A stretch of 64,000 bases of DNA from Plantago major (GCA_026545765.1 CM048840.1:33360765-33424764); one strand, 5' to 3'; shown: positions 1 through 11,876, counted from the first letter of the stretch. Numbers and translations are program-made. Notes: generated by a model from the sequence alone, not told the origin.

Positions 1-26
1 TCGTACCTCGCCCCGTAAACACAAAT

Positions 27-1471
27 GTGGTTGGCTCTAAATCGATTTTTCGTACCAAATATTTGCCTGATGGTTCTGTTGAGCGTCTTCAAGCTCGCTT
101 GGTTGCACAAGGTTTTACTCAATTACCTGGCTCTGATTATCATCTCACTTTTAGTCCGGTAATTAAAGCTACTACAGTTCGTCTTGTCTTATCTGTTGCT
201 GTTTTTCATCAATGGGAACTTCATCAACTTGATGTTAAGAATGCATTCCTCAATGGTATCTTGTCTGAAATAGTGTATATGGAGCAACCACCTGGTTTCA
301 TGGATCCCAGATTCCCAAATCATGTATGCAAACTTCGAAAAGCATTGTATGGTCTCAAGCAAGCACCACGAGCTTGGTTTCAGCGGTTCAGTGAATTCCT
401 TGTGCGCCTGGGTTTTTCCTCTAGCTGTGTTGATCCCTCTTTCTTCATCTTTGCACGTGGTCATTCTTTTCTATATTTGTTGGTGTATGTCGACGATATC
501 ATCTTTACTGGGAATGATACTCCATTACTCAAAAAGTTGATTTCTCAAATGAATGCGGAATTTTCTGTCAAGGACCTTGGACGTCTAACTTACTTCTTGG
601 GCTTGGAAGTCACCTATACCGACAATGGTCTGTTTTTGAGTCAACATAAGTATGCCCATGACATTCTATCTCGTGCAAATATTTAGAATGTAAGCTGGTC
701 AGCACCCCTCTTGCCGCTGGCCTTACTATGACTTCGGATGGGTCTCCTTTAGAGGATGTCACTATATATCGCTCCCTCGTTGGCGCTCTTCAATATCTCA
801 CTATCACTCGACCTGATTTGCCATATGCGGTTAATACAGTCAGTCAATATCTCCAGGCTCCCACGAAAGATCATTTTCAACATGTGAAACGCATTCTTCG
901 TTATGTCAAAGGCACACTTTCCTGTGGCTTAACATTTGATCGTGGTCCAACTTCCCATCTACTTGCTTACTCTGATGCGGATTGGGCACGCTGCCCCGAG
1001 ACACGTCGCTCTACTTATGGCTATTCTGTGTTTCTTGGTCCCAATCTTATCTCTTGGAGTGCTAAGAAACAACCATCTGTTGCTCGTTCCAGTTGTGAAT
1101 CAGAGTATAGGGCACTTGCTAATACTGCTTCTGAGGTTGTCTGGATTACTTATCTTCTTCGAGAGTTGCATCTCTCTCCTACGACACCACCATTGCTCCT
1201 ATGTGACAACCAAAGTGCAGTTTTTCTTAGTCAAAATCCAGTGGCACATAAGCGTTCTAAGCATATTGATATTGACTACCACTTCGTTCGTGAATTAGTC
1301 ACTTTTGGCACGCTCGCTACACAATTTGTTCCTTCTACCCTTCAAGTTGCTGATGTGTTCACAAAAGGCCTTCCTAGACTGCTTTTTGAGTTTTTCCGTA
1401 GCAAGCTTCGAGTTGGACCAAATCCTGCACTTTGCTTGCAGGGGGGGGGGGGGGGTTTAGGAATACTCTAG
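27..1471 (+). pseudogene. Ty1/copia polyprotein remnant: reverse transcriptase and RNase H
   Basis: This is the 3' part of a copia polyprotein that begins outside the window. The first open stretch (to 686) holds the RT domain, with a conserved [10 protein letters not shown] block, [10 protein letters not shown] and the catalytic YVDD (near residue 156). The second (728-1471) holds RNase H, with the DADW motif, the SAKKQPSVARSSCESEYRA block and the KHIDIDYHF block. A TAG at 684-686 and a -1 frame change just after it separate the two, so the copy is dead. It runs directly into a polypurine tract, as expected at the end of copia pol. The RNase H wording resembles Ale/Retrofit-type copia elements, but that lineage call is weak. 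RT copies element RNA into DNA and RNase H removes the RNA strand. Confidence 0.93.
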
Positions 1472-1610
1472 AAGATCTTGACAGAGATCCTATAGATTCT
1501 AAATAATCTTGTGTTACCTTATTTGTAATTGTATCACATGTCTAATTTAGTGTATATATACATCATACACACAACACCAGAAGTGTGGTGAATAACATAA
1601 TTCCTTACAC
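1441..1610 (+). repeat. Polypurine tract and 3' LTR piece of the copia element
   Basis: A run of 15 G (1441-1455) sits immediately after the RNase H reading frame and acts as the polypurine tract for plus-strand priming. The following TTTAGGAATACTC looks like a mutated copia LTR start (TGTTAGGAATA). The AT-rich sequence with a TATATATACA block up to about 1610 would be the LTR. The exact right end is not certain because the partner LTR lies outside the window. Confidence 0.5.
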
Positions 1611-1654
1611 ACAAGCTCTGAATTTGAATTTCTCTAAATTTTTACGTATATATC

Positions 1655-2822
1655 ACTGTCACTACATCACGAAAATCCAACGGTTTAGCAACGGAAGATC
1701 CGTTGGTAAATCGACAAAATCCATCGCTAATTTCTCGATTGACGGATTTCAAATCCACCTTCATTGGCCTTGTCCCTAAATGGCTAAATTTGTAGTGACA
1801 GGTTTCCATCTGTCAATACCAAAGGAGATGGCTCGCGTACAACAGTTTAGCGACTGGCGATTTTTCCCCTTGCTATTTTGTCACCGAATAGTGACGGAAT
1901 AGCCTTTTTCCATTTTTCGTTTACATTTTTCTTAATTATTTCAATATTTAGCGACCAAAGCCTAATCGGTCGTTAATTAGCTTAAAAGAATATTTTACAT
2001 TTCTCCCCTCTAATTACACATGATTTAAAATAACATAAACATAATAATAATTTTTTCCAAAACGTACATAAATAAAATATAAAATGAATTTATTCATATA
2101 TATATATATACTGAAATCTTGAATTGTTTTACAATTATTTGAATGTTCATCTAAACTAACCTAATAACAATAAAAAGCTTTTTCTAAGCTTTTTTCGAGC
2201 CGAGCTCGAGCAGCTCGAAAAAAACTCGACTCGTTTGCATCCCTAATATATATACACAGAGCCTAATATATAGCACTTTATGTTGGCGAAAATATTGTTG
2301 ATAATGGAAAAATTGAGGTTTTTAATACATCTTGCAAGTGTATGATATGTCGTAACAATATTAATTTGATTTTTCATTTTATAATTTTTTTTAATTTACA
2401 CATTAGCGACAGAATTCACAATAGGTTGACGATGAAAAACCTAACCCGTCACTGAATCAGCGGCATAAAATCTAATCCGTCTTTTTAAGTGTTTTCAGTT
2501 TCTTTTTAGTTTTAAAAGAAAACTCTATTTAGAGATGGATGGCAAATTTCGTCGCTGAATAACTACATATCAGTGAGGGCTGATCCCTCTAGGTATTTTC
2601 AGTTGAATTTTTTATTAGACACGTGACAACTTGGTTTCTAATTACTGACGGATTGCCGAAGGATTAGAGTCCCTCGTTAAATTGTGACGGATCAGAGACT
2701 AATTTTGGACGAACTGGCAATGGATTTTTCATCCGTATGCCGACCAAGAAAATTTTTCGCTAATTTAGCGATGGTTTTTTTTGTCGCTATTTGGCGGAGT
2801 TTTGTATTGTATGTTCACCAGC
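1655..2822. mobile_element. Degenerate CACTA-like non-coding element
   Basis: No gene is visible. The stretch starts with CACTAC and is rich in diverged copies of a subterminal word of the type AGCGACGGA / TCCGTCGCTA (for example at 1680-1740, 1850-1900, 2400-2470, 2640-2800), the arrangement found near the ends of CACTA transposons. A hairpin with 11-bp arms TTTTTTCGAGC / GCTCGAAAAAA (2190-2200 and 2213-2223) lies in the middle. No clean opposite terminus or 3-bp duplication could be paired, so the element is either old or a composite of several fragments. The same word family, much better preserved, occurs at 62490-64000. Confidence 0.4.
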
Positions 2823-2989
2823 AAGAATAACCCTTTAGCTTGATCACTAAGTTGTTAGTATATTTTATATAGGGAAAATTGGTGCCATAGACCAATTTTG
2901 CACTCAAGTTTGCAAAAAAAAGCCTACAGTGTTTTTGTGTTTTCAAATAAAGTCCAAATGCTTTTATAATACAGTTTTCAAATCTGCTA

Positions 2990-3183
2990 AATACAGTCGG
3001 ACTGCATTACATAACTTTAATAATACAGTCAGACTGCATTACATAAAATAATACATTCTGACTGAATTTATAACTCTGCCAATACAGTCAGACTGTATTA
3101 CTTAACTCTACTAATACAGTTGGATTGTATTACATGACTCTACCAATACAGTTGACTGTATTTCTTGATATATAAAATACAGT
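2990..3183. repeat. Tandem array of ATACAGTC/GACTGTAT palindromes
   Basis: Six units with a period of about 32 bp (starting near 2990, 3022, 3050, 3081, 3113 and 3145), plus a half unit near 3176. Each centres on an imperfect palindrome of the type AATACAGTC-N-GACTGTATT, joined by linkers resembling TACATAACTCTAC. No coding potential. Confidence 0.8.
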
Positions 3184-3394
3184 CAAACAAATTGGGGTGA
3201 GTGGCTAAATAAGTAGAAGAGTGAAATCGACTTTTCATAGTCATTTTTTGTGTGTAAAAGTGCTTGGACTTTTTATGAATAAAAGCGTTTGGTTGGTCTC
3301 TCCTTGTTCTCTACCCTTTTATATATGACGCTCAAACTCATCAACAAGGTGCTTCTAATTTGATTGCCAGACACTCAAGTTGTTATATTTTATA

Positions 3395-3646
3395 CTCCTT
3401 CCGTCCCGGAGAACTTCATACATTAAGGTTAGCGCGCAATTTTATGCGAAAAGTTAAAAGTAATGATAGAATATAGAAAAGGTGGAAAAAAGTGTACTAT
3501 TAGTGACAAAAGGTGTAATTTGAATGTAAAGTTGAGACTGTTTATTATTTGTTGGGTGTGGGGTAGCTTCTTTTTTTGGTAATGTATGAAGTTCTGTGGG
3601 ACGGCTAAAAATGGCAAATGTATGAAGTTCTGGGGGACGGAGGGAG
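3395..3646. mobile_element. Stowaway-type MITE (Tc1/mariner)
   Basis: Terminal inverted repeats CTCCTTCCGTCCC (3395) and GGGACGGAGGGAG (ending 3646) are flanked by TA on both sides. This is the Stowaway consensus terminus and target. The repeats extend inward (AGAACTTCATACA / TGTATGAAGTTCT). The length is about 250 bp and there is no coding capacity; movement would need a mariner transposase in trans. Confidence 0.9.
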
Positions 3647-3761
3647 TATATAAAGTTCACACTCATCAACAAGTAGTAGCAATTTGATCCAAAAAGATGT
3701 CAAAACTCAGAGGTTACAAGGAAGTAGAAAAGAAAATCATGAATCCTTGAGTGACAGAATT

Positions 3762-3766
3762 ATAAT
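3762..3766. other. Left target-site duplication (ATAAT) of the large gypsy element
   Basis: ATAAT lies directly left of the LTR start at 3767 and recurs at 39543-39547 directly right of the last LTR base. Five-base duplications are standard for Ty3/gypsy integrase. The match defines the element ends across 35.8 kb of nested insertions. Confidence 0.8.
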
Positions 3767-4654
3767 TGTTGAGGGTGAAGTCCCCCAAACTCTTGTTGAG
3801 TTCTTGCTAGTTTGTCTCAAGTCAAAAATACTTCAGATTGCCCTAAGTCAAGGTCCCAAGCTAAGATCCAAAGCCCTCCAAGGTCTGAAGCTCCAAGAGT
3901 AAAGACCTGCACTAGTAACTTGGGGGGGGGGGGGTTAGGACCGTAGACCCGGTTTGCTAAGTGTCAAACCGGACTAAGACTTCACTTGAGAGAGACTGAA
4001 GGACAACTCTGTACAGTGTATAAGATTAGTTCGTAATGATGATCTGACTTACCATATCATGGGAATATGTGCCATTTATATAGAGACTTCCCAAAGGGGA
4101 TGGACTCCGTTGGATCGCGCCAAGTGTAAGGCTCGGATTGCGCTAACAATGCTCCATTAGGCCCATGGCCCATTAAGAAGACTTAACCCATTTTCCTTTT
4201 GGGCTTTCGAGGGTAGTTTTAGTCATTCTCCGAGAGAAATTAGAGACTTCTGAAGTCCGTCTCAGACCTCCGTCCGAGAGGGTAGGTCCGGAGCAATGGT
4301 CCGAGCGGTACTCACTTGTAAGTAAGATAACTTAAACAACCTCCAAATGTACTGTGGTTCGGACATTGCTAGCCTCGGACCCTGCCTTCTCTCTTGGTGC
4401 CAGTTCTCTTGATTCCTTATGAGGTTGAGGACTTACGTCCCCGTCGTCTGGGTCGGACCCTCATGGCTTCGAACCACGGTTTGGGTCAGATCTACAGTCT
4501 TTGAGGTCCATTTTACCATTATACTCAAGAGGGTCAGACCGGAGGTGGCCTTGGGGTCGGACCTTAAGGCCTTGGACCTTGAGACAGCTTGGGACGCCTT
4601 AGGATTCATTCCAAAGGCGTCTTATGACGGATTGGACATATTTCTGTATCAACA
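3767..4654 (-). repeat. 3' LTR of the Tat-type gypsy element
   Basis: The 888-bp LTR begins TGTTGAGGGTGAAG and ends GTATCAACA, so in element orientation it reads TGTTGA...TCAACA. It repeats at 23762-24592 with the end displaced to 39506-39542. It contains a G-tract (3925-3937). The sequence from 4655 is the reverse complement of a purine-rich tract, confirming that this is the 3' LTR of a minus-strand element. Confidence 0.92.
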
Positions 4655-4672
4655 TATGTCCCCCTAGTTTCC
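4655..4672 (-). other. Polypurine tract next to the 3' LTR
   Basis: On the minus strand this reads AACTAGGGGGACATA directly before the LTR start, the expected plus-strand primer. The related element at 55659 has an equivalent tract at 56573-56590. Confidence 0.75.
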
Positions 4673-5936
4673 AAGTATCTTAGTGGAAGATAGTTGTGGA
4701 ACTATAGTTTGAAGTGGAGAGGACATCTTTGTCTTTCCGTTCAATCCGTCCCTCATAAGAAAAAAAAGGTGTTAAGTCCGTGCTTCTTGTCGTTCTTACC
4801 CTAATCTCCCCCCCCCCCTTTCTTACAGTCCGAGAGTGTGGTCTTGGACTGTAAGTATGAAAGGGGTATTTGTAAGCGAGATTAGGCGTAGGTCCGAAGA
4901 GCGTAACAGAGTAATGCCGTTTATAATTTGGCTGAATTGGGGTGATCCGTGTAGGATGTCCGAACGGACGAGAGTCCGGGTTATTTAGTAGTCAAACGCT
5001 CGGGGTTGTCCAACGAGGGACATCCGAACGGACGGGTGTCCGTGTGTTGAAGATAAGTCGTCTGTCTGCAATAAGATGGGGTCTATCTTGTATTATTAAG
5101 CGGCTCTTCGGAAGTTCCAAAATAAGACCCTCAGGCGATTTCATAGCTCCACACCCGCAAGCCATTAAGGATGACCAGTCGGATGAGGGTCCGTGTGAAA
5201 TATCTAGTTGATTATTCGAGATAAACCATCATGGGATATCCGAACGGACGAGAATCCGTGTAGATACAAGATCCAAGCAGCCCGTTCGTAAGGAGACTGT
5301 TGGTACTGTCTGTATTAATCAACTCTACGGATCCAAATAAGGACCTACGGACGATTTCATAGCTCCACACCCATAAGCCATTAGTGAAATCCAGACGGAT
5401 TGAGGTTCGCGTGACGGACAGTTGAGTCCGGTGGGATACGTCCGAACGGACAAAGGTTTGGGAAGTTAAAGTCAAAATAAGCGTTGATCAAAAAGATAGT
5501 TTGTCTTGTAGTATTTCACTAATCAAGCCTGCGGAAGTACTATGATGATCCTATGGGCGATTTCATAGCTCCACACCCATAAGCCATCAAGCCTATCCGG
5601 ACGGATGAGGGTCCGCTGTGTCGGGCAATGATTTGTCTATCGGACCGGGGAAGAGGGATCACCTCCGAACGGAGGAAAATCCATCGTTTATTGTGATATA
5701 TCCGTCCGAGTTAGGAAGAGGGATTACCTCCGAACGGATGGGCATCCGTGTTAATCATGTGATATATCCGTCCGAGGTTGTAAGTGTTGTAATTCTAATC
5801 ATCGTGAAATAGATAATTTTGGATGTAACTGTCATTTCATCTAGTAATTTGAATTATGCCGTTGGATGAATTTTGATCAACGGTCCAGATTTAATCTTGA
5901 ATTGATGTGACGGTTGAGCTTCCCAAAATATCCATC
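4673..5936. repeat. Upstream region of the antisense gene: tandem repeats rich in GTCCGAACGGAC
   Basis: There is no gene in this 1.26 kb. It begins with a C-tract (4808-4819). Three imperfect repeats of about 210 bp follow, each ending in a conserved block GATTTCATAGCTCCACACCC (at about 5138, 5355 and 5560). Two shorter 65-bp units start AAGAGGGATNACCTCCGAAC (5651 and 5716). Short hairpins of the type GTCCG-AA-CGGAC recur throughout. The array lies just upstream of the TATA box of the antisense gene. The sister element has only one related motif, near 56940. Confidence 0.75.
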
Positions 5937-5944
5937 TATAAATA
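5937..5944 (+). promoter_or_regulatory. TATA box of the antisense accessory gene
   Basis: TATAAATA lies about 450 bp upstream of the start codon and 170 bp upstream of the 5'-UTR splice donor. The same box with similar flanks (CTCTATAAATAGGGGC) is found at 57218-57225 in the sister element, ahead of the same gene. This suggests a promoter on the strand opposite to gag-pol. Confidence 0.7.
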
Positions 5945-6385
5945 GGGCATCAGTCGCTGTCATTTCTCACTTTTAGAGAGAGAATTTTCGCATTCTGTGT
6001 GAGTCCGAAGCAAGTGCAATTCAGTCCGAGCAAAAGAGAGAGTCCGAGTCAAAGGAAGTTTGTCCGTTTGAGCTAGCTGCCTTCAATCCAACCAATCATA
6101 TTTTACAAGTAAGTGTTCTCTCGTTCTTTTTAGATTTGTTTAAATTTGTGTTGTAGAAATTCCTTGCACGTTTTTGTTGTTCGGATAAGTGTTGTATGTA
6201 GCTTGTTCGGACGTATGTAGTAGGTCTCTTCGGAACCTCCAAATTGTTGAACTAACTTCGAACTAACTACATTCGACAACACTTTGTGCCCTCCGAATCC
6301 TTTAGGGGTGTTAACCCTAAATTACATGAACGGGTTTCTCGGACCATAAACCTTTAATTTATAGGACCTCCTTTCTTTCCCTAGG

Positions 6386-9300
6386 ATGTCCGATAGTGAT
6401 AGCTAAAACCGGACTAAAGCTGGGGAGTATACATCTGATGAATCCTCCTATTTCGTGACGTCCGAAGAAGTTGACATTGGCGATGTCGAGAATCAACGGG
6501 GTCACGGATATGCATCAAACCGGAGTGGCGAAGAACCCGAGGTGAACTCTCCATATCTTTTCGGTTAATCGTGCCCAGATCTAAGTATCCGGACAGACAG
6601 GATTACCCGGAGTCTTCTAATGTGCAGGAGGCAATGATGATCCACGAGATGGCCACGCGGGTAATTAGCAGTCCGCATCGGAGCGAGGATGAATCCGAGC
6701 TACCGGTAGAAATCCGAGCTCTCTGTAGGAACTTAGGTTATAACGTTAGGATTAACCCTAACCAAATCCCTTTCGTGCCGGATCCACAGGAGATAAATAT
6801 CGAAGAGGTCCACGATACGACCGATGCACCCCCTGAGTTAGGCACGTTCGAAGCCGGGGTGGAGGAAACTGTCCGAGCTGTTACGCCACTCCAGACAGTT
6901 GTTGTGGTGTCGTCGTCCGAGGATGAAAAAGTTGAGGATCAGGCCGTGGAAGGAGAAGAAGAAGATGAACAAGAAGAGGGTGAGGAGGAAGAGGAGGATG
7001 AAGTTCCTCTGGTTCGAACCAGGCGTTCCGATCGTCCGGGCCCAAGTAACCGAGAGGTGAGAGTTCTAATGAAGGGTCAAGTCGAGGAGTTGCCTCCCAA
7101 TCGTCTGAGGGAGGCAAAAGTAAAGGGGATGATGTAGTCCAGGTCAAGTTCCCTCGGACTCGTCTACAAGTGACACACCCGAACCCTGAAGGGGAGCTTA
7201 ACTTGGATGGTACTCTCCCTACCTGTCCTTCGGTTATAATTGCAGATGAAGTGGCAGAACTTCGGCGTAGATACGAGATTCCGGACTCCGTGGAGATCTT
7301 AATTCCGGAAGAAGCTCATGCCTTCTACAATCCGCCTTCCGGATATATGTGTGTCCATGAAGTTTCCCTACAATGTGATTGGCGTCTACCTATCTCCTCC
7401 GAGCTGCTAGAAGTATTGAATGGGATTGGGATAAGCCCCCACCAAGTGATTCTGAATTCACTTGGGAATCTGATGTGCTTCGGAGTATTGTGTAAGCACA
7501 AGGGGATCCCGCTTACGTTCGACAACTTCCGGAAGCTATTCAACATCACTCCGAGCAAGCCCCACCAATTCTTCTATACCCTCGTGGTTCGGCAGGCGTA
7601 CACCTTTTTCGAGGATCCGATCTCCTCATTAGGAATAAAATGGTGGCAGAGATACATCTTTGTCCGAGCCGCACTGAAACCTGGGCAGTCCGAGGCTCAG
7701 AGAGGCCATTGGAATTTTGAGAAGAAATTCTTTCGGGATACACTTCCGGACTGGAGACCCACGGCTCGGAACATCCCTCAATGGATGCAAGCTCTCCACA
7801 GGAAAGAGGATCCGGAGAAATATTTCTTCCGTGGGTTGATCTGTCAGCCACTTCCCTATCTGGCCGGACTATCAAGTCCGAGTTTCTGTGATAATAAGAA
7901 GGATCTTGGTAAGTGGCTCGAATAGGCGTTATGGTTCGAGTCTTCTGCTGTTGTAAATAGTTGTAATATTCCCAACTTTTGTTGGTTCAGTCTTGTTCTT
8001 GTATTGTTGTCAAATTTGTCTGTTGGTTCGGACTAACCCTTATCGTTGTTCGGTTTATGTAGGTTTTTGGTTCGAATACACTATGTCGACCATGAGGGAG
8101 CTCAAGAGGCAACAACTGAAGGCCCAGAAGGAGGAGCAGAGGCTTGGTCTCCGAGACCAAGTTATTAAGACGTCCACCACTCTCCCGATGCACGAGCCTC
8201 GGAATGCTGCAGCTTTCCGGGCAGAAGATGTCCGAAGGGAGGCAGCTGGAGAGCCGAAGCAGAGCTTGGCTACGTCGGACAAGGGTAAGACAGTGGCTGC
8301 CAAAGGCGCAAAAAGGCCTCCGAAGCCAGTGGTGAACGAGGCCAGTGTGAAGCGTCCCTCCGAGGGCCCAATCCCCCCTGCAAAGAAGGGCAAGGGGCTG
8401 ATGGTGGAGGACTCGGATCTGGATTCCGAGGTTGCTCGGTTGGCTTCCGTTCCGGAGCTGGAGAGAATTGCGGAGCTTGCTGCTGCTCACCGGAAGGTAT
8501 TCGTGGTTCCGAATATACCTTTTTATTTTTTAATTTGTCTGGATGTATCTTTTGTTGACTCGAAGCCTTTTGTGTTTTGTTATTAGCTTACTGCTGCTGT
8601 CCGAGCATGTTCCGAGGTGGCAGGCCGGAGGGCTACCCTGGAGGTTGAGTTGTCCAAGTCCGAAGCAAGTAGAGAGGCGGAAGCAAACAAGGCCATTGTC
8701 TACAAAGACAAACTTAAAAAGGCACTTGCTTCGCTGAAAGAGTCCGAAGCAGAGAAGGATAAGTTGAAAAGTGCCATCCGGGCTTTAGAGAAGGACTTGG
8801 AGGCATACAGTGAGGGCCTTAGTGACTTTACCGCTGTCTCTCGGAACTTCAAGGACCGTATCCTTGAACTTCTGCTGTCAGTTCGGACCGATGCCGTCCG
8901 GGAATACCTGGATTCGGACGCACATCGGTTCCATTTGGAGACGAAATATGATGAAGCTCGTTAGGACGGATTCGATGCGGCAGTGGGCCAGCTCCGAAAG
9001 AAGGGACTTATTTCGGAGGACTACAAATTGGAAGAAGATAGGATTTCAGCCTTCAACGCTCCGGACGGTTCTGCCTTTGTGTCGGATGATGTGGAAGACA
9101 CTGCCCTGTTCCAGTCTGAGTTCGTTGAACTCGTCTGTGAAGAGAACGAGAGGAACAAGTACAATCACGGTGGTCCGTACTTGCCTTCCTTTGTTCCAGA
9201 GGTCTTGATGTCCCATATCCTCGTGCCATTTGAAGAGTACTCGGAGCATAACCGTGAGTGGCTGAAGATCTTTGGTCCGGTGCTAGGCCATGACCGAGAC

Positions 9301-9465
9301 TTGGACTTGTTCAAAGAATGCCCGGAGTTCATCCGGAAGAAGAGAGAAGAGAGGGCCAAGAGGTTGTCCGAGCATCAGTCTTCTCAGCATGAAGATCCGG
9401 AAAGCGCCCCCGACCGTGCCCAACCGGAGTCTCAGGCCAACCCTTCTGCTAGCCGGACCAACTGA
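6386..9465 (+). pseudogene. Antisense accessory gene of the Tat element (Transposase_28-like), with introns
   Basis: This gene lies antisense to gag-pol between integrase and the 3' LTR. I see a 5'-UTR intron (6109-6384) and coding exons 6386-7908, 8063-8496 and 8587-9465, all with GT-AG borders. Exon 1 encodes an acidic region (6900-7010) and a conserved globular block (7200-7890) with YMCVHE, NSLGNLMCFGV and WWQRYIFV, which resembles the 'putative gypsy type transposon' family as I recall it. Exon 2 is lysine-rich and basic. Exon 3 starts with a long heptad-like coiled coil (8617-8800). The biochemical function is unknown. The copy is broken by a TAA soon after the ATG (6404-6406), frameshifts near 6570 and 7125, and an in-frame TAG at 8962-8964. 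The sister copy at 57701 preserves the start and the splice pattern. Confidence 0.8.
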
Positions 9466-10901
9466 AGGTGGGGTATGCCCCATGAATGGTATAAAGGTCT
9501 TCGGACGTCAAAACAATTCTTGTTTTGCCAGTGTTAGTTTATTTGTTGAACAATTTCTTAGCTTATTCCGTCTCGGAATCTTTGTTATTCTGCTCATACT
9601 TATGTCGGTCCGGAGTGTTGTTTGCTTCGGATTGGCTCCTATTTGCTTTTATAAAATGATTTGCCTTCCGTGCTTTCATCCATGCTCCGAATGAATATAC
9701 GCATGTTGTACATGTTTGTCTGAAAGTATTCTGGGTTCGGTCGGCCAGGATTAAATCCGAGTCGACTCACGAACTTAAACTTAGGGTGAGAAATAAACAA
9801 ATCCAAATAATGGTCTGAACGGATTGTTTCAAATCAATGGGCTCATAATATGAGAAATATAACTTAGTATGATTCCTTCTCAAGTGATTGTAGCTCGGAC
9901 CATCTTCTAGAAAATAGGTTGAGTAAATGTTATAGCTTCAGATACCCGTAGGTTCGAATGTATCGATCGTTAATGTCCGAATCACAGAGTCTTGCGAATA
10001 GTGATTCACACCATGAACTGAATGTCTGTTCGAAGTAAGAGCTTAGTCCGAATCATTCGATTCCTTGATGGATTTTAAACCAAAGGCCCAATAGTAAAGG
10101 CCCTACTTAAGCCCAAGCCCAATGGTAATCGTTACATCGCACGCGTCCCAATGTGAATGGTCGAAATGTCTATAAATATCTGGACATTGTACGGCTAATG
10201 TGGACCATAATTGATTTGAAGTAGTGAGTGATTCGGATCGCTTAGCTCGAATGCCATCGATTGGATCGAGTCCGACATTCCTATGTGTGATCCGCCTTGT
10301 AGGAGCCTTTCGGTTGTCTAAGGTGCTGGTAGGAGTCGGATCTTTCTGGGAACGATAAGATCGGACCAATCGAATATTCTTGGAAGTCTTGGGTTGGCTC
10401 GGAGGATCGAATCCCGGACCCATCCGTCTCTTCCACCATTTACCATTTTCTGTGAGTATCTTTCAAACTCGAAAATGGTTATGGTTGAAGAGGTAGATGG
10501 TTTGAGGAACTTCATTCGGACTCGTTGATTTGGGAGGGCCAGAAAAATCACACTTCGGTTCGGAGGACTAATTCCTTGATCCGCCCCCCTTTGCAACACT
10601 TAATCACTTTCGTTGGGTTACTTTCGTGTAATAATTTTTTTTTTTTTTTTTTTTTTTGAACTTCAGCTTCGGACCTGGTGACCCGAGTTGATGTAGAACT
10701 GAAGTTTTAGGGATTTAATCATTTAGTACTTGTATGGAAAAGTCATGGTTCGGAGAGGTAAGTCTGAAGAGAATAATTGAGTCTAAAGAAATGTAACAAA
10801 AAAGGATAGAAGTTGTATTGATTTGACGTAAATTCAATTACAACTTGTGGGCTTTAAGGCCGAAGTACCAAAACATCAAAAGTAAGTAACTGACGTAGTT
10901 C
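9466..10901. other. Spacer between antisense gene and integrase
   Basis: No gene is seen. The first part (from GGGGTATGCCCC at 9474) and blocks such as CCACCATTTACCATTTTC (10431) are shared with the sister element (59860 and 61278). A run of 23 T lies at 10635-10657. It probably holds the 3' ends of the two convergent transcripts (antisense gene and gag-pol). Confidence 0.6.
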
Positions 10902-11876
10902 TTAAGCATAAAATTTCTGAAGGTTCTTGGCATTCCAAGTTCTCTTCAAGACCCTCCCCTGATCATCCTCTAACTCATAGCTTCCATTGACCCTTGCTCC
11001 AATAATCTTGTAAGGACCTTCCCATTTGGGTTTGAGCTTTCCAACATTATTGAGGATGTCCGCCCTTCTGAGAACTAGATCGCCTACTTGTAAATCCTTA
11101 GCATGGACATGCTTGTTGTAGGCCCGAGCAGCTGTCGCTTGGTATCGGTAGATGTTAGCTAGTGCAGTGTCTCTTTTGTTCTCAATCAGCTCCAAATCAT
11201 AGATCCTTGTCACTTCATTCTCGACTGGTTGGTATTGTTGAATCCTTTGAGTTTCGACCGCGATTTCTGAAGGAATGACTGCCTCAGTGCCATATACTAA
11301 CATAAAGGGCGTCTCCTGAGTAGCGGTTCTAGTGGTGGTACGGTGATCCCAAAGCACCCCATCCAAGTCATCTGCCCAACTCCCTTGAGAAGTCCTTAGT
11401 CTTTTTTCCAGCATCTTGACGATCGTTTTGTTTGTTGACTCTACCTGGCCATTAGCCTGGAGATAGCCAACTGATGTGAATCGTTGTTCTATCTTGAAGG
11501 ATTTGCACCATTCCTTGAGTCTAGTTTCGGAGAATTGAGCTCCATTATCTGAAACAAGGATTCTAGGTACTCCAAAGCGGAAAATGATGTTCTTCCAAAT
11601 AAAAGTTATCACTCGGTTCTCAGTGATGGTGGACACGGCTTCCGCTTCGACCCACTTGGTAAAGTATTCAACCACGACGATGAGGAACTTCTTTTGGTGA
11701 GTACCACGGGGGAAAGGACCGACTATATCTATCCCCCATTGGTCAAATGGACAAGCTATGATTGACGGAATCATAGGGTTTGTAGGGCGGTGAGGTACGT
11801 TGGCGTAGTATTGACAATCATCACATGCGCGAGCAAAGTTTGAAGCATCCTTATCAATTGTTGGCCAGTAATATCC
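10902..11876 (-). pseudogene. Gypsy integrase
   Basis: This is the C-terminal part of pol. The DDE core is complete: Asp in WGIDIVGPF, Asp in VSDNGAQF and Glu in ANGQVESTNKT. After it come the GPY/F-type tail (KWEGPYKIIGARVNGSYEL) and the natural end ...LQKFYA before the stop at 10902. The frame is cut from the upstream zinc-binding domain by a TAA near 11877. Integrase would insert the element cDNA into the genome, making the 5-bp duplication seen at the ends. No chromodomain is apparent, consistent with the non-chromovirus Tat branch. Confidence 0.92.

Noticed and set aside
1655-1797. CACTAC...GTAGTG as a complete small CACTA element
   Set aside because: The flanking 3-bp words (TGT and ACA) do not match and similar subterminal words continue to 2822, so the inner GTAGTG is not accepted as a terminus.
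4942-5812. Several frames of 60 to 90 codons in the tandem repeats
   Set aside because: They differ between repeat units and lie upstream of a TATA box, and the sister element lacks them.
10103-10599. Minus-strand frames of 93 and 106 codons in the gypsy spacer
   Set aside because: No domain; the corresponding spacer of the second element does not keep them.
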